Shown here one piece after another: positions 7,834 through 15,873 of a DNA stretch of 64,000 nucleotides; within the stretch, counting starts at the first letter, position 1, and every line of letters begins with the position of its first letter. The translations under genes and the position numbers were made by a program. The notes beneath the pieces were generated by a model. That model was not told where the DNA came from and searched no databases. It worked only from the letters and a program-made list of their open reading frames with translations. The stretch comes from Streptomyces fructofermentans (GTDB lineage: Bacteria > Actinomycetota > Actinomycetes > Streptomycetales > Streptomycetaceae), in NCBI RefSeq assembly GCF_014651055.1, contig NZ_BMWD01000024.1, positions 1-64,000 on the forward strand, written 5' to 3'.

Positions 7834-8124
7834 GTGACGTACGCGTTCACCTTCGAGGTGCCGATCGACCCGGCCACCTACGCACGCATCAAGGAAGCAC
7901 TTGGACCGGAGAAGCCTCCGGGGCTCGTGGCTCATCTCGTCCACCGCACACCCGGCGGGCTGCGGTACACCGACGTCTGGGAGTCCGAGGCCGACTGGAA
8001 GAGGTTCGTCGAGGAGCGTCTGCACCCGGTCGTGGACCGGGTGGTCACCGCTTCGCTGGGTTTCCGTCCGCCGGAGCCCGAAGTCGAGCACCTGGAGATG
8101 GTCGACGCCTGGATCGGCGACTGA
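7834..8124 (+). CDS. Small dimeric alpha/beta-barrel-like protein, probable TetR target
   Basis: From GTG 7834, with a GAGGG about ten bases upstream, the protein has 96 residues (MTYAFTFEVPIDPATYARIK). An ATG at 7801 would give an 11-residue extension but lies inside the operator and has no ribosome site. The layout (strand, helix, GLVAHLVHRTPGGLRYTDVWESEADWKRFVEE) resembles the ferredoxin-like fold of ABM/EthD-type monooxygenases and stress-response dimers: ligand-handling proteins often controlled by a neighbouring TetR repressor. No catalytic residues can be asserted. Confidence 0.65.
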   Translation: MTYAFTFEVPIDPATYARIKEALGPEKPPGLVAHLVHRTPGGLRYTDVWESEADWKRFVEERLHPVVDRVVTASLGFRPPEPEVEHLEMVDAWIGD

Positions 8125-8484
8125 TGGACAATTGCGGCCACCGCCGCACCCGTAGCGACATGTGACACTGCTGCGCGAAGCGGTTGTGCGCCTGTCCGGG
8201 CGAGGAACTGCCCGCAACGGAAAGGGCACTTGCAGTGCTCCCTACGACACCGTGCGCGCGAAATCGGGTGCTCCCGCGCGCACGGGGTTCAAGGGTTCCT
8301 GTCCTTCTCGGACAGCGGCGTTGAAAGCGCGTAGCACGATGTTGGTGAGCGCCCTGACAGGGCGGACTCGAGCCCACTGCAATGCCGCCACCAGATGCCT
8401 GCGCCCCCCACCACGCCTCTGATCACCTCGCTGCGGGCGGCTTGGCGACCTTCCTCCTCCGGCCGGGCGTACCGCGACGGCGTC
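8125..8484. other. Intergenic region, possible coding remnant
   Basis: A minus-strand frame ending at 8242 reads LVAALQWARVRPVRALTN and AFNAAVREGQEP with good coding feel but no clear start or family. It may be the tail of a lost gene. No other feature is seen. Confidence 0.3.
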
Positions 8485-9255
8485 TCACACGGCGGCGGAG
8501 CCGGTATGTGCGGGCCGGGCCTCCCACACGCGTTCTGAACCGGCGTCCCGGGTACGCAAGGCGTGCGGCACCTTGCCCGCTCCCGCCGGCCCCTCAGCCG
8601 GCGCCTCCGGCACGCCCGGCCCCGGCACCCCGGCCGCCTCCAGCAGCACCCGCGCCCCACGGTCCGGCGCAACATCCAACCGCATCAGAACCGGCGGCGC
8701 GGCGATCGACGGCAGCAAATGCTGCAACAACACCGAGACCCGACGCTCCACGTCACCCAGACCCGTCTCCAACTGGGCATACAACTGAACCCCGTTGAAC
8801 GAGCTGACCACCATCTCCGCCACCTCGCCCGGCACCACATGCGCCAGCGTCTCACCCCGCTGATGCGCCTCCGTCAGGATCTGCGTCACCATCCCCACCC
8901 ACAACGGCCACGCACTGCCGTAATGCCGACGACCGATCGGATCCGCCGACAACCGCGCACCCGCCCGCAACAACGGCTCATGCACCAACCGATGCGCCAC
9001 CGCCATCGCCAGATCCACCATCTCCTGGAGCTTGATCGCCTGCGCCGGCAGCAACTGGTCCGTCTGACGATCCAGCACCCCTCTGGCGAGCGCCTCCTTG
9101 GAATCGAAGTGGAAGTACAACGCCCCCTTCGTCACCCCGGCCGTCTTCAGGATGTCAGCGACTGTCGCCGCCGTGTAACCGTGCTCCGCGAAGACCACCG
9201 CAGCGGCCTCCAACACAGCACGACGGGTCCTGGCCGCACGCTCCTGCTGAACCAT
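8485..9255 (-). CDS. Gamma-butyrolactone receptor-like TetR regulator (ScbR/ArpA type)
   Basis: The N-terminus (RAVLEAAAVVFAEHGYTAATVADILKTAGVTKGALYFHFDSKE) and the ligand-domain segments GARLSADPIGRRHYGSAWPL and TILTEAHQRGE-like ILTEAHQRGETL are characteristic of ScbR/ArpA/CprB-type autoregulator receptors. Such proteins bind ARE palindromes and are released by butyrolactones or butenolides, or act as pseudo-receptors that sense antibiotics. At 256 aa it is about 40 longer than usual because of a Pro/Ala-rich C-terminal tail. The start ATG 9255 has an excellent GGGAGG. A candidate ARE lies about 75 bp upstream, suggesting autoregulation. A HAD phosphatase gene follows upstream on the same strand. 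No AfsA-type synthase is present in the window. Confidence 0.85.
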   Translation of the reverse strand: MVQQERAARTRRAVLEAAAVVFAEHGYTAATVADILKTAGVTKGALYFHFDSKEALARGVLDRQTDQLLPAQAIKLQEMVDLAMAVAHRLVHEPLLRAGARLSADPIGRRHYGSAWPLWVGMVTQILTEAHQRGETLAHVVPGEVAEMVVSSFNGVQLYAQLETGLGDVERRVSVLLQHLLPSIAAPPVLMRLDVAPDRGARVLLEAAGVPGPGVPEAPAEGPAGAGKVPHALRTRDAGSERVWEARPAHTGSAAV

Positions 9256-9325
9256 CGGACCTCCCTTTCACTGAACCAGACCGGAACCACACACGTGAGT
9301 AAAGAGCCGCCCCGTACAACCCCAA

Positions 9326-9354
9326 TAACAAACCGTCCAGGAGGTACCTTATTC
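9326..9354. promoter_or_regulatory. Candidate autoregulatory element (ARE) upstream of the receptor gene
   Basis: On the minus strand the site reads aataaggtacc, an 8-bp spacer, then ggtttgttat. The ggtttgtt half is the conserved half-site of ScbR-type receptors; the other half is degenerate. Position 71-99 bp before the start codon fits autoregulation. Confidence 0.5.
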
Positions 9355-9580
9355 GATGCCTCCCCAAAAGGCAGCGCCACGACCCGATCTGCACAACCAC
9401 CCCACGCCCGCGACCACCGGCCACCTCGGACATCGGGACACCCGGAGCGGCGGCGTGCCGGTCACGAAGCCCGCGGCGACAACCCAACCGCCTTCCCCGC
9501 CAATGGCCTTACCGGCCGCCCCGCTGGCGACGACCAGGCGTCCGCAACCCCAGGGCCGGCAGCACGACCCGACACCGCCG

Positions 9581-10318
9581 TCACGCGGAGCCGTCCGCGC
9601 GCCCCGTGCCGGAGGCCGGGCCGCTTGCGGTAGGGGCCGAAGGCCACAGAGTGCCCGAAGCGGCCTCGGCATCGACCGTGCGCAGCAGACGGTCGTCGAT
9701 CGCCCCCAGCGAATCGACCACGTGCCGCACACCCGCGTCCCGCATGAACTCGCGCTGGAAACCACGGCCCGGATGCCCCACGAACGCTGCCCCCAGCTCA
9801 CGCGCCCGCTCCGCGACCCGTGCCACGTCGTCGATGAACAGCACCCGCTCCGCAGCCAGACCGAAGACGTCCTCGGCGATCTCCCTCACACCGGGACGGA
9901 ACCCATCCGTGCAGACATAGCGCGGCCCGTCGAAGTACGACGCCCACGAGCCCAGATGCTCCTCGAAGTGTCGATACTCCAACCCCCCATAACACACCAA
10001 CTGCACGCCCGTGGCCCGCAATCGCTCCAGCAACGCGAGCGCACCCGGGACGACACGGACCGGCTGTTCCTTCACATACGCGGCGCGCTCCTCGAAGTAC
10101 GCCGCCACCACTTCCTTCGGCGATCCCGCCACCCCCAATCCCACCAGCACCCCAGCCGCCTCCACCTGCGGCTGGGACAACACCGCGCGCTCCAACGCGG
10201 CCGTATAGACCACTCCCCGACGCTCCACGAACCGCCGAATCACCGGAGTGAACGAGTCCTCCAGCAGCACCCCATCAATATTCACCGCAACCAGCCGCAA
10301 CCAACCCACACCCACCAC
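9581..10318 (-). CDS. HAD-superfamily hydrolase / phosphatase
   Basis: The sequence begins LRLVAVNIDGVLLEDSF, the HAD motif I region, although the first aspartate position is Asn (NID rather than DxD). Motif II is plausible at LVCYGG and the acidic motif IV is clear in VLFIDDVARVAERARELGA. Family members are cytosolic phosphotransferases. A HAD enzyme next to a butyrolactone receptor is reminiscent of signal-biosynthesis clusters, where a phosphatase acts on the butenolide phosphate, but there is no synthase here and the missing Asp questions catalysis. GTG 10318 is used; a later GTG near 10288 is possible. The ~35-residue tail is low-complexity. Confidence 0.7.
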   Translation of the reverse strand: MVGVGWLRLVAVNIDGVLLEDSFTPVIRRFVERRGVVYTAALERAVLSQPQVEAAGVLVGLGVAGSPKEVVAAYFEERAAYVKEQPVRVVPGALALLERLRATGVQLVCYGGLEYRHFEEHLGSWASYFDGPRYVCTDGFRPGVREIAEDVFGLAAERVLFIDDVARVAERARELGAAFVGHPGRGFQREFMRDAGVRHVVDSLGAIDDRLLRTVDAEAASGTLWPSAPTASGPASGTGRADGSA

Positions 10319-10679
10319 ACCCCTTCATAGCCACCAACACCCGGCAACGGGAAACCAGTTCCCTGTATCCCGCCGGATCGACGGCGGGTTGCAGGGCGGG
10401 TCAACTCACCGGAGAATAAACCGGTCATGCGGTTTCCTCAAGGCGCAATCGCACCGCACCAACCCCACTCGGCACCAACCCCGTCACCGCCCCTCCGGGC
10501 CGAGGGGCGCCCTTCACGCCCCGCCACGGGAACCCGCGCACCGCACCCTTCAGGACGGCGGATGACACGACGAAGCGGAACCGGAAGCTGCCGCCCCTCA
10601 AAGGGCTCCGGACAGGCACACCCGTAAGGACACGGCCACGGAAACGAACACCGACCGAACGCCCGACCTCTCCGGAGCC
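10319..10679. other. Intergenic region upstream of the HAD gene
   Basis: It contains the palindrome at 10418-10435 and, at its right end, the beginning of the degraded NlpC/P60 segment. No gene is supported. Confidence 0.4.
10418..10435. promoter_or_regulatory. Second ARE-like palindrome (aaaccg-gtcatg-cggttt)
   Basis: Six-base perfect arms with a 6-bp spacer, flanked by aat and cctc; the CCGGT/CGGTTT core resembles butyrolactone-receptor boxes. It lies 100 bp upstream of the HAD gene and could tie that gene to the receptor at 8485-9255. Confidence 0.45.
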
Positions 10680-11020
10680 GTGCCGTCCTCCGGACGCGCC
10701 GCCGCCGCGGTCGCCGCGGCCCAGTCGGCCGTCGGCAAGCCGTACGTGTGGGGTGCCAACGGGCCCCCACCGAGGCCATCTCGGAGTACGTACGCGGGAT
10801 CGTCCGTGCCACCTTCCCCGACGTGGACGCGGACGCCCTGTCGACCACGGTGTGGGCCCTGGTCCACGGCCTGGCGTTCCTGCACCTCGACGGCAAGCTC
10901 GACACCTCCACGCCTGAGGTGGTCGCCGCCCAGGTCCGCTCAGCCGTCCAGGCGCTGTTCGACGCCTCCCCCTCAATGTCCCGGACGCCTGCCGCCCCGC
11001 CTGCGCGGACGACCGACTAG
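10680..11020 (+). pseudogene. Junction of two gene fragments: NlpC/P60 peptidase piece and TetR C-terminal piece
   Basis: From 10680 one frame reads AAAAVAAAQSAVGKPYVWGA, the start of an NlpC/P60 endopeptidase domain, and loses identity just before the catalytic Cys would appear (about 10767). A different frame then gives TEAISEYVRGIVRATFPDVD and TTVWALVHGLAFLHLDGKLD to a stop at 11018-11020, the C-terminal ligand domain of a TetR regulator without its DNA-binding half. The two halves are out of frame with each other, so this is a deletion or recombination scar rather than a functional fusion. Confidence 0.6.
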
Positions 11021-11086
11021 GCCTTCATCCGATCTCAATGATTCCCAATGACTCCTGTCAACTCAGTGAGCCGTTAGGTGCGGCCC

Positions 11087-11611
11087 ATGGAATCGTTGAT
11101 GGCCGCCGTCCGCGAGCGGGACGAAGCTGCCCGTTTTCTCGCTTGGCCGGGTGACTTCGACCTCGACCGAGGCGACCATGTCGAGGAAGTCCACCTCGCT
11201 TCGGGCGCTGCTCTTGAGGGCTTCGCCGGCGACGGCGCCGGGGGCACGTACTTCTTCTGCGGTGAAGGCGGCGAGGAACGTCCAATCCTCTATGCCGACT
11301 CCGAAGGAGGTGCGGCTCTGGTTGCGATTGGCCTGCGCGAGCTCCTGCGGCTGCTGCTGGTCGCCCCGTGGTGGCGTGACTGCCAAGCGTTCACGGAAGA
11401 GGAAAGTCTCAAGCGCGCAGCCGAGTACCTGGCAGACATGCCAGACCTCGTGGCCCGACGAGACCGCGCCGCTGCAGCCCTCGGTCTCGACCTTCCGGAT
11501 CACATGGAGGTCTTGGGCCGCCTGCAGGAGGTCGCTGTCGGGGAGGGAGGGAACTTCGTCCTCATCCTCACGCCGGAGGGTTACCCCTATGAGCCTCTCA
11601 TCAGCAGCTGA
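11087..11611 (+). CDS. SMI1/KNR4 (SUKH)-like protein
   Basis: The 174-residue cytoplasmic protein has EGFAGDGAGGTYFFCG and PILYADSEGGAALVAIGLRE followed by LLVAPWWRDC, the signature stretch of a Streptomyces SMI1/KNR4-like family (SUKH superfamily). SUKH proteins commonly serve as immunity proteins against secreted toxins, though many genomic copies are orphans. I chose ATG 11087 over a GTG nine bases upstream. No toxin is adjacent. It begins a run of small proteins that have immunity-type domains (DUF6882-like, SUFU). Confidence 0.6.
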   Translation: MESLMAAVRERDEAARFLAWPGDFDLDRGDHVEEVHLASGAALEGFAGDGAGGTYFFCGEGGEERPILYADSEGGAALVAIGLRELLRLLLVAPWWRDCQAFTEEESLKRAAEYLADMPDLVARRDRAAAALGLDLPDHMEVLGRLQEVAVGEGGNFVLILTPEGYPYEPLISS

Positions 11612-11972
11612 AACGCGTCGCGGCAGCGGGTGCCATGTCGTCGTGGGGCGCGCTGGACGGCCAATCAGTCAAGTCATGGCGCCGGTTGGTCAGGATCTCG
11701 GTCGACTTCATCGAGTGCGAGAAGCTGCCGGGAATGTGTCGGTCGTCGTGCTGAACGGCCGGCAGTCCCGTCCTGCGCAAGGTGCCGGGTCGCGGAGTGC
11801 GTACCGCCCGGGAGGAGCAAACGCCCAAGTAGCGGCTGCATGAGCCTGCACGGCTTGAACGATCACCATCGGTGGCCTGCTCTTTGACGCGATGGCTGCC
11901 AGGCTCCCGTAAGGGCTCGCGTTGATGGACGGCTACGCGATCCAGGCTCATCGCATCGCGCCGCCCGTTGCG
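11612..11972. other. Intergenic region without a supported gene
   Basis: Short open frames exist on both strands but none has a plausible start, composition or family. It separates the convergent 11087 and 11973 genes. Confidence 0.4.
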
Positions 11973-12515
11973 CTAGTCGAACGTGACCTCGAAGGTGGAC
12001 GTGCTGCCGTCCGCAGCGGTCAGGGTGACCGGCCCGAACGTGATGATCGCGACGGAGTTGCCACCCGGGCCCCGATAGAAGCCGGTCGCCCTGGTGATCC
12101 GCACGGCCAGAGCCGCGAGGGTTGCCGCCGCCTGCTCGTCGGCATCGACCTTCGGTTGGGCCAGGGCGTGGTGGCCATGGGCTTCTGCCCAGTCCCGCAC
12201 GCTCCGAGCGTCGCGGCTCATCTCCGGAAGGATGCTCTCGTTTGCCCAGGCCCACAGCCACGAGCCCGACGAAGGGCTGAAGCTGCCCAGAATCTGCGCG
12301 GGCGCCGTCGCGGACTTGTCGGGGAAGGTCCACGTGATGATGCCGGTCTTCTGGTCCAGGCCCCAGCGGTCCGCCGAGCCCAGCCCCCAGGACATGTGCG
12401 CACGAGCCAACTGGTCGATGCTGTCCTCGCCCTGCAGCAGCAGCGTGCCCAGATCCGTCGGATCCACCCCCTGAGCAGGGCTTTCCGGCTTGCCGGCCCG
12501 TTTGAACAATCCCAT
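11973..12515 (-). CDS. DUF6882-like protein
   Basis: This 180-residue soluble protein starts at ATG 12515. The characteristic centre is SWGLGSADRWGLDQKTGIITW, then AQILGSFSPSSGSWLWAWAN and DARSVRDWAEAHGHHAL, which I associate with the DUF6882 family of uncharacterised actinobacterial proteins. The C-terminus (VAIITFGPVTLTAADGSTSTF) is strand-rich. The function is unknown. Members often occur beside SUKH/SUFU-type genes, as here. Confidence 0.6.
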   Translation of the reverse strand: MGLFKRAGKPESPAQGVDPTDLGTLLLQGEDSIDQLARAHMSWGLGSADRWGLDQKTGIITWTFPDKSATAPAQILGSFSPSSGSWLWAWANESILPEMSRDARSVRDWAEAHGHHALAQPKVDADEQAAATLAALAVRITRATGFYRGPGGNSVAIITFGPVTLTAADGSTSTFEVTFD

Positions 12516-12679
12516 GGCGCGCAGTCTGCCAGAAGCCGCCGCGCAGCCGACCGCCCCCTCTGCCCGGATGCGGAGCCGGCCGACCGGGTGGGGAATTTCG
12601 GGCTCGGGCGAACATCTTGTGGTCGGGCCGCCACTGCCCCCGGCCGATGGGCCGCCGCGGCCTCGGGCATCATGATCGG

Positions 12680-13258
12680 ATGCCGGACACCGCAGCGCGG
12701 GCTGCCCTTCTCGACCACCTCCGTCGAAATCTCCCGGGTCGCGTCATCGATGAGGTCCCGGGTGTGGACGGGCCCATCGAGGATCGCGTACCCGGATTCC
12801 GCGTGTTCCGGATTCATCCCGCGTATCCAGGTGACTGGTGGCTGTATGTGACCTCGGGCTGCTGGGAGGCAACTCAGCACGACGGCCATGGCACGGAGTT
12901 CTTTCTCGCGGCGCCGCGAGACGAATGGATCAACCTGGAGAGCGTCACCGTCAACGCGTACTACCACTGCGGACCGGCGCACCAGCGACTCGACGTCGGG
13001 CACACCGTCCCCATCGGCAGACCGTGGCTCGACGAGTCCGACTGCGACCACTACCTGGTGAGCCTGCCGTATCCCTTCGGCCCCGACTTCGAGGTCTGCG
13101 AGTGGGAGGGAGGAGCCCATGCCCGGATCCTGTGGCTGTTGCCGATCACCTCAGCGGAGAAGGACTTCCGTCGGGAAATGGGACTCGAAGCACTTGAAGT
13201 CCGTTTCGATGAACATGAGATCGACCCTGTCGACCCGAGACGGGCCTCCGTGGTCTGA
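12680..13258 (+). CDS. Suppressor-of-fused (SUFU) domain protein
   Basis: From ATG 12680 the protein has 192 residues. It shows the SUFU fold signatures WWLYVTSGCWEATQHDGHGTEFFL, INLESVTVNAYYHCGP, LDVGHTVPIGRPW and FEVCEWEGGAHARILWLLPI. In bacteria, SUFU domains are standalone cytoplasmic proteins and have been listed among immunity proteins of polymorphic toxin systems. It is divergent from the DUF6882-like gene and is followed on the same strand by another unassigned protein. The N-terminal extension in the longer frame to 12617 lacks family resemblance. Confidence 0.8.
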   Translation: MPDTAARAALLDHLRRNLPGRVIDEVPGVDGPIEDRVPGFRVFRIHPAYPGDWWLYVTSGCWEATQHDGHGTEFFLAAPRDEWINLESVTVNAYYHCGPAHQRLDVGHTVPIGRPWLDESDCDHYLVSLPYPFGPDFEVCEWEGGAHARILWLLPITSAEKDFRREMGLEALEVRFDEHEIDPVDPRRASVV

Positions 13259-13337
13259 ACGGGCTCGCGGCATCACTCACCCCTGAACCGGCCGGGCCGG
13301 TCCGTCCATCCCCTTGGCGACCTCTTACCTTGGTGCC

Positions 13338-13919
13338 ATGGGAGAGACGAACGCGAGGGTGCGGGTCGAGTCGACGCACGAGGACGTCCACGTCGGTGAG
13401 CACTGCACCCGCGCGCACTGCACCCGCGCGCGGTGTCTGCCCGAGCCGTGGATGTGCGATGTCTTCCATCTCGACGGCAGCCTGAGGGACGTTCGGGTCC
13501 TCGACACGACCCGCGTCGAGTGGATCGCGGTCCTCGAACGCCTGCGTGCCGCAGCCGACGAGACCGAGGTGGAGCACCCCTACCCCCAGCTCGATCCCGC
13601 GCATCCCGCCGTCACCGACCTCTTCCGCATCTGGGCAGACGACCCGGAGGGCGAGGGAACGACCTTCTCCTTCCGGGCCCGCTTCGGCACCGTGTGGTTC
13701 TTCGCCCTGCCCTACGACGAGGAGGAGATCGAGTTCTCCGTCTGGCCCGAGGACGTCCTCGACGGGGCGGGGGTGGACGCCGTGCTGCGGTTCCTGGTCG
13801 AGATCGCGACGGCCAGCCGACGGCGGGCCCTGCTGACCGGCGAGGTCGTCCGCTACGACCCGGGGTTGCCGACGCTGATCTCCCACGACCCCGCCACGGG
13901 ACTCACTTCCCACATCTGA
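13338..13919 (+). CDS. Hypothetical protein, 193 aa
   Basis: It starts at ATG 13338, 79 bp after the SUFU gene, and is probably co-transcribed with it. The sequence is acidic and soluble, with a His/Cys-rich early patch (HVGEHCTRAHCTRARCLPEP) made by a short internal DNA repeat, then strand/helix segments (DVFHLDGSLRDVRVLDTTRVEW, FSFRARFGTVWFFALPYDEEE). I do not recognise a domain. The CxH-type cluster could bind a metal, but that is speculative. Confidence 0.6.
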   Translation: MGETNARVRVESTHEDVHVGEHCTRAHCTRARCLPEPWMCDVFHLDGSLRDVRVLDTTRVEWIAVLERLRAAADETEVEHPYPQLDPAHPAVTDLFRIWADDPEGEGTTFSFRARFGTVWFFALPYDEEEIEFSVWPEDVLDGAGVDAVLRFLVEIATASRRRALLTGEVVRYDPGLPTLISHDPATGLTSHI

Positions 13920-13976
13920 GTGGCGTTGTCGACGTTCGTATCGTCCGCCGCCTCACGTCAGCCTGGCCTCGGGCGC

Positions 13977-14150
13977 TCAGTGCGGCAAGGAGTCCTTGGC
14001 CTTCTCTTTCGCGCCTCGCATCCTGCCGCGCGCCTCGAGGGCGGCGCCCTTTGCCGCGAGGGTTTCCTTGTGGAGCGCGTGAGCCGTCTTCCGCACGGCC
14101 CTTCCCGCAACCTGTTCGGCCTTCGCCTTGGCCTTCTCTCCGGCACTCAT
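13977..14150 (-). CDS. CsbD-like small stress protein
   Basis: This 57-residue, Lys/Ala-rich, fully helical protein begins MSAGEKAKAKAEQVAGRAVRK and contains KGAALEARGRMRGAKEKAKD, the repeated K-A-EQ...G pattern of CsbD-like proteins. These are induced by general stress regulons in Gram-positive bacteria, with a chaperone- or osmolyte-like role proposed. Start ATG 14150 has a perfect GGAGGT seven bases upstream, which decides against the longer open frame. Confidence 0.75.
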   Translation of the reverse strand: MSAGEKAKAKAEQVAGRAVRKTAHALHKETLAAKGAALEARGRMRGAKEKAKDSLPH

Positions 14151-14568
14151 CTCAGCACCTCCGCGTAGTCCCACTGCCTGAGTGCCCTGGAGGCGGACGC
14201 GCAACCGCGGGAAGGCCACTTCGTCGGGCGCCCGAGCAAGGGTCTGCGCCTCGGGACGGGGCAGCCGTCCGGGCCGTGTGCATCCACATCGCACCGCAGG
14301 GCGAGCGCCTTCCCTGTGGCCGACACGCTCGTGCCGCCGAGTGAAGAAGCGCAGGGCAGCAGTGAGCTGCGCTCCAGTCGCCGACGCGGGAGCGATCCGT
14401 CGATCCCGGGCGCGGCCGGGCAGCGAGGGTCGACGAGGGGGCCACAAGCGCTCCCCACCGCACCGACAGCGGCGTCGACACTCGCGTCCGCCGCGCCGTG
14501 CCTCGTCACGGCATCCCGCGGGACAGCTGCCGCGACCTGCGGTTTCTCCCGGACACCCCGCATAAATC
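14151..14568. other. Region upstream of the CsbD-like gene, no supported gene
   Basis: Several minus-strand frames are open but none resembles a family. It should hold the csbD-like promoter. Confidence 0.35.
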
Positions 14569-14630
14569 GTCACCTCCTTGACAGGTGACGACAGCTCTGC
14601 CACGATACAGTCACCGCTTGAAGAGGTGAC
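14569..14630 (+). promoter_or_regulatory. Promoter with two copies of a palindromic operator upstream of ohr
   Basis: Two 21-bp imperfect palindromes occur at 14569-14589 (gtcacct...aggtgac) and 14610-14630 (gtcacc...ggtgac), with start-to-start distance 41 bp, about four helix turns. A TTGACA at 14578-14583 within the first site could be a -35 box, with a weak -10 about 18 bp later just before the second site. A repressor bound at both would cover the promoter. OhrR would be the obvious candidate by function, but no regulator gene is adjacent and this box is not the usual OhrR sequence. Confidence 0.55.
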
Positions 14631-14707
14631 GCCCAAGGCGATCCCCCCGCGGAGAGTTCATCGACGCACGGACACCCGTGCACGTCCCATCACGAAGAGG
14701 AATCGAC

Positions 14708-15130
14708 ATGCCGCACAGCTACACCGCCCACGTGAAGGTCACCGGCGAGGGCCGCAACGGGGGCCGTGCCCAGTCCGACGACGGCCTCCTGGCCACCGAC
14801 CTCGCCCTGCCCAAGGAACTCGGCGGCGCCGGCACCGCCACCAACCCCGAGCAGCTCTTCGCCGCAGGCTGGGCCGCCTGCTTCCTGGGCGCCGTCCGCA
14901 TAGCCGCCGGCGAGCGGAAGATCCGACTCACCAGCACCGAGATCGACGTCGACATGGCACTGAAGGGCACAGACGACGGCTTCTCCCTGGCCGCCGTCCT
15001 CAACCTCCAGGTCGGCGGCGTCACCCAGGACCAGGCAACCGAGCTCGCCACCGCGGCCCACCAGATCTGCCCGTACTCCAAGGCCGTACGCGGCAACATC
15101 CCCGTCACCATCAACGCCGTCGCCGCCTGA
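14708..15130 (+). CDS. ohr: Organic hydroperoxide resistance protein Ohr (OsmC/Ohr family)
   Basis: The 140-residue length and sequence are typical of Ohr: NPEQLFAAGWAACFLGAVR carries the peroxidatic Cys and HQICPYSKAVRGN the second, resolving Cys. Ohr is a cytosolic thiol peroxidase that reduces fatty-acid and organic hydroperoxides using lipoylated proteins. ATG 14708 follows an AGAGGA ribosome site. MsrA is encoded 160 bp downstream on the same strand, which makes an oxidative-damage pair. The twin-palindrome promoter 80-140 bp upstream suggests specific repression relieved by peroxide. Confidence 0.93.
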   Translation: MPHSYTAHVKVTGEGRNGGRAQSDDGLLATDLALPKELGGAGTATNPEQLFAAGWAACFLGAVRIAAGERKIRLTSTEIDVDMALKGTDDGFSLAAVLNLQVGGVTQDQATELATAAHQICPYSKAVRGNIPVTINAVAA

Positions 15131-15289
15131 ACCACACCCGAACCGAACCCGGCCCCTCCCACGGTCACGGGTCCGCGCACGCACCTCCCGCACGGGGATC
15201 GTGCGCAGACTCCCGCCCACTCCGGGCCGAAGCGGCCACCGCACGTACCCGACGACCACCACAGACACGACCGCGACAGAAGGGCAGCA

Positions 15290-15811
15290 GTGAAGATCAT
15301 GAGTGAGACCGAGCAGAGGGCCTGGCTTGCCGGCGGTTGCTTCTGGGGCATGCAGGATCTGATCCGGAAGCTGCCCGGTGTCCTGAGCACCCGGGTCGGC
15401 TACAGCGGTGGCGGCACCCCGCACCCGACCTACGGCGACCACGGCAGTCACGCGGAGGCGATCGAGATCGTCTTCGATCCCGCCGCCACCGACTACCGCA
15501 CCCTCCTCGAGTACTTCTTCCAGATCCACAACCCCACCACGAAGCACCGGCAGGGCAACGACATCGGCGCCAGCTACCGTTCCGCGATCTTCCACCTGGA
15601 CGACGAGCAGCGGCGCATCGCCCAGGAGACGATCGCCGACGTCGACGCGTCCGGTCTGTGGCCGGGCAAGGTCGTGACGGAAGTCGTGCCGGCCGACGAG
15701 TTCTGGGAGGCCGAGCCGGAGCATCAGGACTACCTCGAGCGCTACCCCGGCGGCTACACCTGCCACTTCCCTCGCTCGGACTGGAAGCTGCCCGCGAGGG
15801 CGGGGGCGTAG
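15290..15811 (+). CDS. msrA: Peptide-methionine (S)-S-oxide reductase
   Basis: The catalytic motif GGCFWGM is at residues 14-20 of the 173-residue protein, followed by RVGYSGGGTPHPTYGDHGSH and YFFQIHNPTTKHRQGNDIGA, all signature MsrA. It repairs the S-epimer of methionine sulfoxide in the cytosol with thioredoxin as reductant. GTG 15290 has a GAAGG at good spacing; ATG 15299 is an alternative. The C-terminus GGYTCHFPR retains one Cys that could act in recycling. It follows ohr and is closed by a strong hairpin. Confidence 0.95.
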   Translation: MKIMSETEQRAWLAGGCFWGMQDLIRKLPGVLSTRVGYSGGGTPHPTYGDHGSHAEAIEIVFDPAATDYRTLLEYFFQIHNPTTKHRQGNDIGASYRSAIFHLDDEQRRIAQETIADVDASGLWPGKVVTEVVPADEFWEAEPEHQDYLERYPGGYTCHFPRSDWKLPARAGA

Positions 15812-15835
15812 ACGCCTCCGAGCCCCCGTTGCCGG

Positions 15836-15873
15836 GCGCCTCTCCGCCTCTCCTCCATCGGGCGGAGAGGCGC
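15836..15873 (+). terminator. Hairpin terminator after msrA
   Basis: Arms gcgcctctccgcc and ggcggagaggcgc pair perfectly over 13 bp with a 12-nt loop, 25 bp after the msrA stop. Confidence 0.75.

Noticed and set aside
14147..14563. Minus-strand frames between csbD-like and ohr genes
   Set aside because: No family signal in any frame, and the region holds the operator pair; the csbD-like start is fixed by a GGAGGT at 14150.
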